Shown piece by piece: positions 1 to 11,992 of a DNA stretch of 64,000 bases. The translations under genes and the position numbers were made by a program. Position 1 is the first letter of the stretch. Each line of letters opens with the position of its first letter. The notes under the pieces were generated by a model. The model was not told the origin of the DNA, searched no databases, and was given only the letters and a program-made list of their open reading frames with translations. The stretch comes from Chaunax sp. Z400 (Eukaryota > Chordata > Actinopteri > Lophiiformes > Chaunacidae), in contig CM075184.1 of the NCBI GenBank assembly GCA_037577475.1, positions 12,886,094-12,950,093 on the forward strand, written 5' to 3'.

Positions 1-35
1 TGCTGCAGCTCATTGGGGATTCTTTAGTTCCTTAC

Positions 36-3000
36 CTCTTGATGCCTCTGACCAATAGTGAGGCCCATGGCTGGTGCATGCTGAGGCACCAGCCTCCATC
101 AGACATCTCCTGCAGCTCTCTGTCTTGGAGCCGCAATCTGGAACGCTCCTCTCTTCCCTTGTCCTCTGCCAGACTCTTTCTCTGGTCCTCATTTCTCTTG
201 TAGTTTTCACTTCCGCCAACATCCACCCACTAGAAAGCACATTCATTATTATCACATTACCGTACGTCATTATCAGTGCTAGCATCTAGATGAATACCAT
301 TTGAACAATTTTCGAGATGAAAAAAATATGCAAACTTAGGTTAGAGAAACAGATGTAAATTTCAACCCATTCGTCTGCTGTTCTAAACAATGGGTTCAAA
401 GAAGACATATTTTCAGTGGCATGTTAAAATTTTACCACAAGGTGGCACCACCATCACACCCACTATTCAACATACATACAGTACATCATAAATGACCCAC
501 CTCTGGTGCAGACTGCTTTATGTTGGGGTTGACAAGCGCTCTGCTGCTCTGCTTTCCACCTTGTCTCTCAGAAAGCACTTGTGATTTTGACACATAGTCA
601 TTGCTCATAGCCTCGAGGGTCTCATCCAGCCTGCAAATTGTTGCAAACATTTCATAAGGAGAGGCTGTTTAGCATGACTACGCAACATAAATGTGTTTTT
701 GCAGCCTTAATTCAAATAATGACACTATCTTACTTGTTGTAGTAGTCATTAAGGTTGTTTCCCTCATCAATCACTTGTCTACCAGCAAAGTCCAAAGTGA
801 TCTTCCTGTCCTTGCGAGAGGCATGTCGAAGCTCTCTAAGCTCCTCTTCCTTTTTCCTCAGCTTTTCCCGTTCACAGGGCGACAACCACTGATTGGTATC
901 AGAGGTAAAGTAATCTGACTGATCATCCAGAACCTGTGTTCTACTAACACTGGAGTTAAAAGGGACAGTAAATAAACAGGTATATTTTATTATCAACGTT
1001 CATGATTACCTTTAACGATAATAGAAATCCACAGTTTAAGTCCTGACATTTCACACAAAGTAGTAAATGGAGTTATCCTGACTGTGTGTTTTTATGATAC
1101 CTATTCTTGTCATTTTCCAGTAGTTGGTCTTTGTGCTTGACAGCCTTCTCCAAGCCAGCATTCATTACGGCCTCTCGGTGCGGGAGATAATCTCTTTCTT
1201 CAGAGCCTTCCACCAAAATAAAACAAATTCATAGCATCAACTAACATCATTATTCTATAGATTTATTATTACATTTAGATTAGTTTTTGACTCTCACCAC
1301 TCATGAGCTTCTTTCTTAGTTTCTGGCTTTTGTTTGAGTCTCGTTGTAGGATCTCCTGTTCCTCTTTAGTGCAGACCTGTATAAGAAAAAATGAATATGC
1401 AAAACTTCACAATAAAATAAGGATTATCAGCAACACAACTGGATTGAATTTTTTAAAAATGGAACCCGAGGACTCAAAGGTTTTACGTACCAGGCTTCCG
1501 CAGAAAAGGCAGGGTCCCGAGCCCTCTTGCTCACAAACAATGCGACCACAGCTGATGCAGTTGTTGATAAGTTTGTGCTTTTGAGCAAGGCACTCACAAG
1601 TATGTCGACCTGGGAGTAAGACAGTGAGTCTGTCTTGTCCCTCTTTATTATAGAGACTGACAAATTTATTTTTCTTCTTTGTTGAAGATGTACGACCGTT
1701 TTCTTGGGCCTGAGAAAGTAGTAGAAGAAGACAGGAGGCAAAACGAGAGGAAAGAAGAAGACAAGGTCAGAAAACAACAACAACAATAAAAACAAAATGG
1801 ATCATCCACAAATGAACTTCGTGTGTTGTATTATCGCTGTATTAAAACAATGACAATTGTCTTCTTAAAGTAGGCTATAAGAGAACAAACAAATGTTAGG
1901 CTGATGTACGAACCCTCATCTCATCGATGGGAGTTTTGACTGCTTCTTGCTCTGGTTCTGTTTGGCTCACAATTGTCACTTCCTGTTTGTTACGGCCCTT
2001 GCGTTTAGACTTCTTCTGGGTATCTTTGGTCATGTCTATTAACTCTACAAAAGGAGAGAAAAGTAGTAGTAAAGAAGTACAATAAACAAAACACATTGTT
2101 GAGAGAAATTCTGACGTCTCCATTAAAAACTTTTGCATTCATAAGACATTTATTCATTAGATTTTATATTTATTTACAGTGTTTAGTCATTTCTAATACC
2201 TAGTACAGCAGTTTTACAGCAGTTATAATGTACAATATATTCAAAATACATTCAATGGAAGACATCAGATAAATATTTATGTACCTGGTGATGGAAAAGA
2301 TTCCTTGAGAAGGGAAAGACTGGTGTTATCTGTGGCCTGTCTGCAAGTTTTCTTCCATCTGATGAGGAGCTCATCTATAAACTGTCCTTTTGTCCCATCC
2401 GTACCCTGCAGGAGGTCTCCCACGTACTCCACAATCTCTTCATCTTTTTCAATGGACAGAATGTATCTAAACAGAAGCGTGATTTTACTAATCACTGTTA
2501 AATGTTAATACATTTCACATCAAAGTGGATTTTGAGAACATTAAAGATAAAATCATAACATACATTTTTGTTGTAACTTGTATTCAGAAAAATACCCATA
2601 TAGATGTGATCACATGTTCAGCTGTATTTGAAAACCATGTGTGGTTTAAACAATTCCAATAATGTCAAAATGTATTTTAATAAGTATGTGTGCCCCCATA
2701 TTACATATTTTATTTTTCGGGTGCTGGGTTATAACTAACCAGTTACTGCAGATAATTTAAGATTGTCTTGTTCCTCTGGGAGATTATAAGACATTAAAAA
2801 CCATGTCACAGGAAATGTTTTCCTTTTATTTAAAAGCTTTTAAGGTGCCAAACCTTACAAACCATTACAGAGGTCATTTTAAAACTTATTCTGATTAAAA
2901 ACGAAGCAGATAAGTGAGTCATATCAACCAAGATGTGTCACTTTGAAAGGTGGGAATGGAAGCACTGGTTAAATATTAGCTAACATTTAGCTACTGTCAC

Positions 3001-3321
3001 ACACCTGTCAAACTATCTTTCTGACATCGTGACAGCTCTAATACCAGATGTTCTAGCTATAGCAAGGTATATTAGTACATATTAGAACACAAATAAGTTC
3101 AATTGGTGATAATTTAATGAGACACACTACATCACCACTAGCTGACTGTTTAATGGCGTAGATTTGTGGACGGTAACGTTAGCTTGTCGGTAGTCAGTCA
3201 CTCCAGTCACATTTAACAAACGTGGCGTAAACATTTCTTACTGGACAATGTCTTCACAGGCTTCTAACCCAAACTTGTGGTGTAACTGGTCCACACACCA
3301 CTGCAGCAAAGCGTCCGACAT
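36..3321 (-). CDS. trip4: Activating signal cointegrator 1 (TRIP4/ASC-1), 3' part outside window
   Basis: Nine coding exons are visible, 5' to 3': 3321-3242, 2466-2285, 2044-1914, 1709-1491, 1376-1298, 1206-1101, 949-734, 630-501 and 229-36. All have AG/GT borders and the phases match from exon to exon (1337 nt, about 445 residues; the human protein has 581). The N-terminus MSDALLQWCVDQL matches the family. Exon 4 carries the C2HC5 zinc finger, with Cys at about residues 169, 171, 182, 185, 190, 198, 201 and 206. Exon 9 ends inside the start of the ASCH domain (CLSMHQPWASLLVRGIKR), so the rest of ASCH lies left of the window. From family knowledge, TRIP4 is a subunit of the ASC-1 complex with ASCC1-3, acting in nuclear receptor coactivation and in splitting stalled ribosomes. 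The exon 3 donor (AGG|gttcgt) is weak but is the only one that keeps frame with exon 4. Confidence 0.95.
434..449 (+). promoter_or_regulatory. CTCF-like motif in trip4 intron 8
   Basis: ACCACAAGGTGGCACC resembles the CTCF core (CCA-AGGTGGCA) on the plus strand. Motif match only. Confidence 0.35.
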
Positions 3322-3825
3322 TTTACCGAGGACTTTAAACTCAAAGCTCACACAGAAGATACCGGCGCCGTGTCACATCATGCTAATGGGATGTTTCCAG
3401 TCGGAGGTATAACAAAGGCGTACACGGTTGACAGCAGAGAATATTTCCTGAAGCAACTTGTGCTGTGGATTAAGGTTCCTCCCAATGAGCTGTTATTTTC
3501 TATAGCTTTCATTTTATTTTCTATATTATTATACTCAACTGGTCATGACATTAATATACACTGTTTTATCAGTGTAAGTGTAAATTTATGGAATAGACAA
3601 AGAGATGGTGTAGACGTATTCGCTTAAAATTTAATTTGTAAATCCCACATTTTCTTTTCTCACTGCAATATTTTTTCTAACTGGTTATAATGAAATAGTA
3701 GGTGTCAAATAATCAGTCAACCAGTAATACATTTCTTTTTAGAAATAACTTTCTCGTTCAGTAACTGCTTCATTTCATGTAATTTTTAGTCTAAAAGTAT
3801 GCAGGTGGCATACAGTATGCAGTAT
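3322..3825. promoter_or_regulatory. trip4 upstream region and start of intergenic gap
   Basis: This stretch lies directly upstream of the trip4 start codon and must hold its promoter and 5'UTR. I see no TATA box at a useful distance. The first 60 bases are richer in CG dinucleotides than the surrounding DNA, as expected of a housekeeping promoter. Short open frames here have no recognisable protein content. Confidence 0.4.
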
Positions 3826-4200
3826 GCGGTGGCATATTTGGTAGCGCTGTTGCCTCACAGCAAGAAGGTCCTGGGTTGAAATCCACCCCTAGAGCCTGGG
3901 ACTTTTCTGTGTGGAGTATGCATGTTCTCCCTGTGTCTGCGTGGGTCGCCTCCGGATACTCCGGCTCCTTCCCACCACCAAAAATGTGTATAATAGTGAC
4001 TAAGGCGACTCTAAATTGACCGTAGGCGTGAATGTGAATGGTTGTTTGTCTTTCTTTGTGTGGCCCTGTGATGAACTGGCGATTTGGCCAGGGTGTACCC
4101 CACCTCCCACTCAAAGTCAGCTGGGATAGCCCCCACCCCCACCACCAACACCACCACACACACACACTCAAATACACACACACACACAGGATAAGCGCAG
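3826..4200 (+). repeat. tRNA-derived SINE-like repeat, copy A, with CA-rich tail
   Basis: It begins with a tRNA-like head (A-box-like stretch near 3826-3850, then 'ggtcctgggttgaaatcc' as a decayed B box). The common fish repeat body follows: 'tgcatgttctccctgtgtct', 'ctctaaattgaccgtaggcg', 'ccctgtgatgaactggcgat', 'cagggtgtaccccacctccc' and 'agtcagctgggatag'. A CA-rich tract sits at 4150-4190. Related copies lie at 25475-25745 (+), 35125-35400 (-), 50310-50530 (-) and 58591-58905 (-). Confidence 0.8.
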
Positions 4201-5709
4201 ACAAAGGATGGCTGGAGCAAAAGTATGCACTTGAATTCCAAAACATAGTTTTGTATGGCAAGAAAAAAATTTGATAGGCTGTCCCATTTTCACATAGAAG
4301 TAAGAAAGTAATTTATTTTTGAAACATCACAGTACAACCGTTGACTGAACAGGAAAAAAAACACACTGTGCATTCAAATGAACTGACACGAGAAGCAGAC
4401 TGTTTTGATATATCACAGTTATTATTTAATCGTCACAAAATATTGTAAGGGAAATAAGTAACAACCGATAAGTAAGATCAATAAGAACATTGATAAATTG
4501 AGGTATTTGATCATGCTTATAAAAATAATCGACAATAATGTGTTCATAGAAAGGTATCACATAACTATTTTGAATATATGAGTAGTACATGTAATTGATG
4601 TAACTTCATGTAATACAACTTCATTTCAATACAAGGTATTATAGCTGTTACATATATGGAATTGAGTTTCATGTAGTAATATAGCAGTAAAAGTAATAAA
4701 CAGTCATACACATGTAACATCATTACCAAACAGTATTAATCCTTTTGAGTATTAGTCATTTTCAAACAGTACAAGATCATTTTTAGATGTTGTCCTTTAG
4801 TATGACATTAGGCTGTGTAATATAAAAGGCAAAAGTTGCCCATTTTCACCACCATCATGTTTATGTAAACTGTTTATGCATTACATATATTTTGCCTAAA
4901 CTTTACTGCCTTTAAAGTAGGCCAATATTTGAATATTTGGTGATATCTCGACTTATGAGTTAAGAGATTGCTACTATATTATAAGAGTGTTTGTTATAGA
5001 CCTTTGATTTTATTTTGATAAAGATATATCGAATAGTTGCGAACACATTTTATGGAGGGGTGGATCTTGAACCAAGGAAGAGTTGATTAAAATTGAGGTG
5101 ATCCAGGTACTTTCATTTTCTTCAACATCAACATACAGGTCTTTTTTTCTTTTGTTTTGCATTTTGCCAATATATTAAAAAAAGTAATCAAAATAAAAAT
5201 ACCCTGGCATTGAAACCTCACGATGTTGCACCACTATGAGCAATTGGACGCAGATTAGAACAGGCATCTGAGAGATTAAAATATGCATGTGGAGGGTATG
5301 TATTAGTAATATGTATTAGGTCACAATAGCACAGAGGTACTGGTACTGCCACCAATATGTAGCTGAGATAAAGTAGATTCAGATTCATTCGAACTGATAT
5401 GAATAAATCCATATCTGACATTATGGAAAATCATGTTTCGGTTAAACTCATGACTCCAAATGCTAGGAGTAGGTTTCCTAATAAAGGAATTAGATATTAT
5501 TATTAAATTTAGCATGAGGCAGATCCGAGTAAAGCAACATCATCATGGCGGTGATACACCTCTGATTATTTTTTAAAGGCTTTTGTTTTGATGTAGCCTG
5601 GAAACTATTTTCCGATTGTTCAGGTTTTAGTGAGAATGGCATTAGCGGAGGTATGTGCCTTCTGTATGCTTCCTAGTTTTGTTGAAGGATTTACTGCCTG
5701 AGAAGGACC
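4201..5709. other. Intergenic / receptor-gene 3'UTR region with an old interspersed repeat
   Basis: This lies 3' of the receptor gene on its strand. A minus-strand AATAAA (TTTATT at 5009-5014) is about 700 bases past the stop and could end the 3'UTR. Another lies at 4312-4317. The segment 5030-5420 resembles 25790-26200: both carry 'aaggaagagttgattaaa'-type and 'agattcagattcattc' blocks about 300 bases apart, so it is a copy of a common fish repeat. No gene is seen in 4201-5030. Confidence 0.5.
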
Positions 5710-8700
5710 TCAATTAAAGAAGTCCTTAGAAATGGCCTCTACAAAGTTGGGTGCTGACATGAGGATCCCAATAGTGCAGAGGATAGTGAAGAGTGAGAAA
5801 GCCACAAGACAAAGCCTGTCGATAACAGACGCAGCAAATTTCCACTCGCCGCACACAGACTCGTCCTTGTCTTGGTCCCGGAAGCGTTTGGCAATATAGC
5901 GCACCTCATCCAGGATCTTAGCCAGCTCTGGTTCAATGCTGCCCATTGAGGAGCTGTGACCTGTGGGGAGGAGCATCTCCTCCTCACCTGCTCGTCCGAC
6001 CAACCGTCCATAGAGGACCCCGGAGTCAGGTGAGGTGGCAGCTGTGGAGTACTGAATGCTCTCCAGGCAACGGACGCCATTGGTGGATTGGGAGGCTGGG
6101 GCACTAGGACTGAGCTCCATGCTGGTTAGGCTGCTCCGCTGAGCCTTGTTGTGACAGGCTGAATGCACTCGTTCCTCACCGGGGCGTTTCATGCGCAGGA
6201 ACCAGGCACACCAGTTCAGCAGGATCACACGGGTCTTTGGAATCAAACAATAATGATAAGAAATAAATGAATATTAACTTTAAACCACACTTTGAAGAAC
6301 AAACAAACTGTAGGATACATCCAGACAAGAAACATACTGTCAGTTCTCTTACTTAAACAAAAGAAACAGCCAGTCATATTTGTTTTTAATACTACAAGGG
6401 ACTCTACAAGGGAACATCCTGGTAAATGTTTGTCTGTATGTTTTTTGGTAATATTTTCATAACTGCCTAACTTTTAACACTGAGCAATTTTCAGGGGGAG
6501 GATCTCTTAGCACATTTCTGCCTGTTAAAGATGCCTGGTGGACAGGCTGCCTTAAACAAGCACATGGGTATTCATCGTGATAAACATTTTAAGTGCTGCA
6601 AAATTCACTGTAATGTAATCAAAGCAAATGTCTACAGTTTATCATAATGCACTCTAACACTACTGAGGTGTGGATGGAGGGAAATGACTAATGTGGTGTC
6701 AGTAGGAACACAGTATAATTCACAGCTAATCGTGTAACATGAAATAATACTCACCCACTTCGGCATCTGGCTTCCATCAGGGTCATGGTGGTGATATCGC
6801 AAGACCACAACAGTAGCAATTACTGACAGACCAACAATGACCATGGTGGTTGCAAAGTACTGAGCTGCATAAAGACAAAGAAGGGTAAAGCAGAATTAAT
6901 GGATACAGACAGTTGTATCATGTGGTAAAACAGCTGCTGGTAACATTACAAGGAGAAAACAAGAACATAAAATAAAGGTTTCAGAATAAGGAAAAGCTGA
7001 CAGTCCATGAGTCCAAACTAATTTATTGCCTTAAGCACAAGACTCACTTTACAGTACAGAGAAAAGCAAAAAAACGACTTCATTAATACAAATATTTAAA
7101 TACAGCTTAACCTTAAACTGCAATATAAGAGAGCCCTGGATGAAAACTGGCTAAACAACATTTCAACCCGTCTTCCCCACTGATGGCAGACGACACCCAT
7201 AGCGACTGCTTTTACCTCTGGCCTGGCTTACCTATTAAAGGCACAGAGTCTGATGTGGCAGGCATAATCTCTGCAACCAGCAGCATAAAGACAGTCAGGG
7301 AGAGCAGAACGGTGATGCCTGGAAGGGAGACCAAAACTCAGAACGTCACAACAATACGTAAGTGCAATGAAAAGTACCTAAATCACACAGTTATGACAGA
7401 GCTACATGATTCTTTAAGGTTTAAAGCTGCCAAAAGCTTGCAAGAGTTGGAGGTTATATAACAAAAAGATGCAGTCAAACATACTTTTCCATCCCTAGAA
7501 ATAAATCTGTATAATATGCAGGACTGAGCGGGCTGTTTGTGGATTTTTAGTATTATGAAAACTCTGTGTTTTATTCCATTCAAGTATTCCCAGATGCATA
7601 CATTCTGATCTATTCTATTTTGCTCCAGTCTTCCAGTTTATTCTATGCCTTTGTGATGTTTTATATTCTTATGCTAATGTTGCCTTGTTTCACATTTTAT
7701 GCTACATACACTGTAAAAACTCTCACTGTAAATTTACTGTAATTAACCAGTAGATTCATCTCCTAAGTACTGTATTTTTTTTAACAGTTTCTTACTGTAT
7801 TTAGATTTACAGTATATGAATGAATACATTTTATAAATGTATTCCTGCACACTTACAACACAATATGGTCACAGGTTTGTCAGTAAATTATTGTATACAG
7901 TTTACAGAGCATCACCACCAGGCAGCACCTTTCTAGTCTGACCACTTAAAGTGCTTTACAAAACAACCCAGCATTCACCCGTTCACAAACAGAGGTTACC
8001 ATGCAAGGTTAGATGCCACCTGGTCAACAGGAGCGACGACCATTCACACAATGACCCACACACCAATGGATCATACAGACTCCCTGTGCTGGGGATCAAA
8101 CTATCAACCCTCCATTAAGTGGATGACATTCCCTTCCAGATTTATACGTTTATTTAGGCATTTATTATTTTAGGTTTGATAGGGGGATATAAAATTGTTA
8201 TCTTTATTATATCAGCCTTGCACTGTTGTTCAATTTCTACAAGGAATAAATTATATTTATTTTAATTCTTAGAGCAACACAAACCTAACTCCATTCACTT
8301 CCAGTGTACAGTGATGCAGGCAAAAAAACAAAAACAAAAAAACTTAACTGTACATAAAGCTCATACCTCATAGGAAAATATGCTAATGCTCTGTGATTTG
8401 AATGAACTGATCTTATAAACAAATAAAATAATACATTACCACAGAGTTGTTGATGACTCTTCTGATATAAACAAATCTTGACAGCACTGATTATAGATGT
8501 AAAATGCAGAGACTGTGAGAGACTCTGATCCTATAATATTCTTGTCGTCATAATTCTCATGACAGCCCAATGTTATTGAAATTAAACCTTGAATTTTATG
8601 CTGCCATGAAAACATATTTCACAATGAGTGTCACCATTCTCACATACTGAGCAACAGCAGAAACGCATAATTTAAAAAACACTGTAATTTCTATTCTGTA

Positions 8701-11700
8701 GCCCTAATCTACTGAAACAAACAATCATGTGATACACTGAATATACTTTTTTAAGTAATCACAACCAAAACATGTTAATCACGAATAACCATCATTTAGT
8801 CATATCATAGAAATATTGGTGCATTTCAGAGTAAATGATGATGTTGGTGAGATTTTTTTCTGCATGATTGAAAACACCTGGCAAAGGTGATAATTTACCA
8901 GGTCTAATTAATGTCCTACTGAAACAACCGATGATGCCACAGCTTACACAAAACTTACTTGAACGTGCAGTTGGGATGCTGATGATGCTGATGGCCGGAA
9001 CTCGGCAGAGACGTGTTGCACAGATGTTACAGATGTTATGGCACATTGCTCACAGTGGAGGCAGATCACATTTAGTGACAAGTTCAGATTTAACTTGCAT
9101 AGAGCTGATGGTCATAGGCGTGTGTATCGTCATCGCAGGGAACACTATCCTGCCACATACATCCAGGAAGCGGACTGTTTTGGTGGTGGTGACATGATGT
9201 GGGGAGCCAGTGCTAATGGATGACTGTCAGAACTTGTCCACATTCACAGTACACTGACAGCTATCCGTTATCAAAATACAGTCCTAGGTCCACATGTCAT
9301 TCCCAGGATACAGCAATCAGGCATCACCTTCATTCATGACAATGCCAGACCACATGTGACTCACGTCTGTCAGGAGTAGCCTACCTGGACAAGAACAATG
9401 TTGCTCTCCTTCCTTGGCCAGGATATTCACCAGATCTCAACCCAAATAGAGCATCTGTGGGATGTTCTGGATCACACAGTGTCACAGCACTGCGGGAAGA
9501 ATGGCATGGCATCCCACAAGTCCAGATTTAACGTCTTATCCATTCAGGAGGTGTAGTGATAAATGCTGGAGGTGATCACACGTGGTAGTGACTGTTACTG
9601 TTCTCTGTATCACCATCCACAAACCAAATATTTGCACAAAACTAAGTTTCTTTATGGCTAAAGGGTGAATAAAGCTGAGTGAACCATAATTTGCCTTTGA
9701 TATTTAATATTAACAGGATGGCATGATATCAACAACAAAAAAAGTGTTTCTACTGTTGCTCGGTATCATGGAGTTGGTGGGTTGATATACTGATTTCATA
9801 CACAGCAGATCTGTTCACACATAAGCAGACACACTCACACACAGTGTAAGAGGGGGATGTAACTCATGACATGTGCCTGACATGTGCTGTGATCTACAGC
9901 ACGTTCAACACTTTTATTTTATGATGAGGAGCATTGAAGTCTACGTAGGAGCACATTATACTTCACATGGGTCATTCTCATTTCTTATTTCCTCTGTCTC
10001 TCAAAAATACAAAACAAACCGCCCCCCAACCGTAGATAGTGTTTATGCCAAGTCTGCATAATTCATGCTTGAAATGAGCTCAAATATTCAAGTCAACGTG
10101 ACAATGGAGATTAGATTAAACGTTTTTCTCGGTCCACTGATGGTGAAGTCAGTCACTCAGTGCTAATCGTCATCATCAGATTACTTCACAGAGCCACAGA
10201 GGAAGTGGATTAATGAAAACACGTTCTTCTTCATAGAAAGACTGATTACTCAGGCAAAAAATGGACTTAGATGAAAATTAACTGTAGGTGATGAGGAACT
10301 GAATAGAAAAGGCAAAACCAATTTGGATGTGAAGGCTTTAATTACCTCCACCAAGGAGGAAATATTTTCACCAATGTCTGATGGATTTCCACAAAATTTA
10401 GAGGGAGGATGGAGCACGGGTCAGGAAAGATCCATTAAAGTTTGGTGCAGAGCCAGATAGAGGTGCAGATCCAGGAATTTTTTTTTATAACTTTCCTTAG
10501 CATTGCAGAGACATTTTCTTTAATTTTTCAGGAAATAATCCACAAATCATGATGTAAAAAACACATAGAATAGTGTGGTGCAGATCAAATGAAGTATTCC
10601 TAGCAGGTGATCTGTATTATCCTGTATATGATAAAAGCTACCCAGACATGTGTTGGTTTGTTCAGCCTTGGCAGAACTCCAATGAGTGACATCCTAGTTT
10701 GATTATGATCTCTTTAGCTTCAGCTTCTTTCAACTGTGTTGTTTCTTGACCAGCATACAGTTGTTAATCATACATATGAAATATAGCAGCATTCAGTTTG
10801 GATCAAATGCATTTCTCAGAGAATATATCAACTCACTAAGACCCTCACTAATGCCATCAGTCAGAAACTATTTGATGGGTCTGATGTGCAAAAGACCTGT
10901 TGTGGGATAAAACATCAAGTCTTCTGCACATGAGTTATGTCAGAATCAGAGAAGAAACTCCTCTGTGTTTACAACAGAGCGACACAAACACATCAAATAA
11001 TGCACTGCATTACCTAAAACATGACGTTAAACATTGCCGGTGCAATGGCAGCTTTGGTGAGAACAGTATGTGTGTGTTTGAGAAAGAGAGAGTGTTATAT
11101 GCTATTTTTGTGACTAAATGTTGAGTAAGAGGTGTAAAGTCACCGGGTGCAGAAAGGCAGTGAGCCAAACCATAGAAATCCTTGAACAGGACTATTAATA
11201 TGTATCCTCCCTGATACTTTATGAAGTGTCCAGTCTGTGTCATATATTTTATTGTCTAATCACCTGTTTGTCTTATCCTGTTAGGTATCAGCTGCTGCTA
11301 GGAGAACAATTTGTGCCTTTGTCTAATACAGACATCAAGTGACCAGTGTTTGGTTCCAGCTGTCGCTTAAGTAAAAATACTAAAGTGACTAGAATACAAT
11401 GTAAAGCAACAAAAAGACTCTGCAATAAATCCTTCAGTTTTTATTGAGAGTAGTATTTTAGTTCTTGTATGTTGACTTAAACCTATATGGAACATTTTGA
11501 GGCTGTATTTTGTGGTGGTGCTGGACTGGACTTTTATATTATACCCATGTTTTAAGGTCACAGATTGTTACTGAGCTTAATATCACAGAAACCTGCTGAC
11601 GCCTTTGAAAAGTAATTTCAACAATATCATTTTCTAAACCAACCAGTAGACACGGATGAAAGCTTAACTTCCTTGGCAATAAAAAGGCTATTCAATTTGT

Positions 11701-11905
11701 TTTTTAAAGCATCATGGAATCATTCATCTGAAAATTGTAGGATGCAATAAATGTTAATAACAATGAAATAGCAATATGTTGCAATTCTTGGAAGCTTAAT
11801 GTGACTACAGTATGTTACTTGAAGTATATCAGCTCCCAACAATAATGACGGCGCTCCTTTTTACCTCTGCAATGAAGCAGGGCCAAAAAAGCAATAAACA
11901 GTAAG

Positions 11906-11992
<87 letters not shown>

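Noticed and set aside
3791..4261. 156-codon minus-strand frame
   Set aside because: It lies wholly in SINE copy A and the CA tract.
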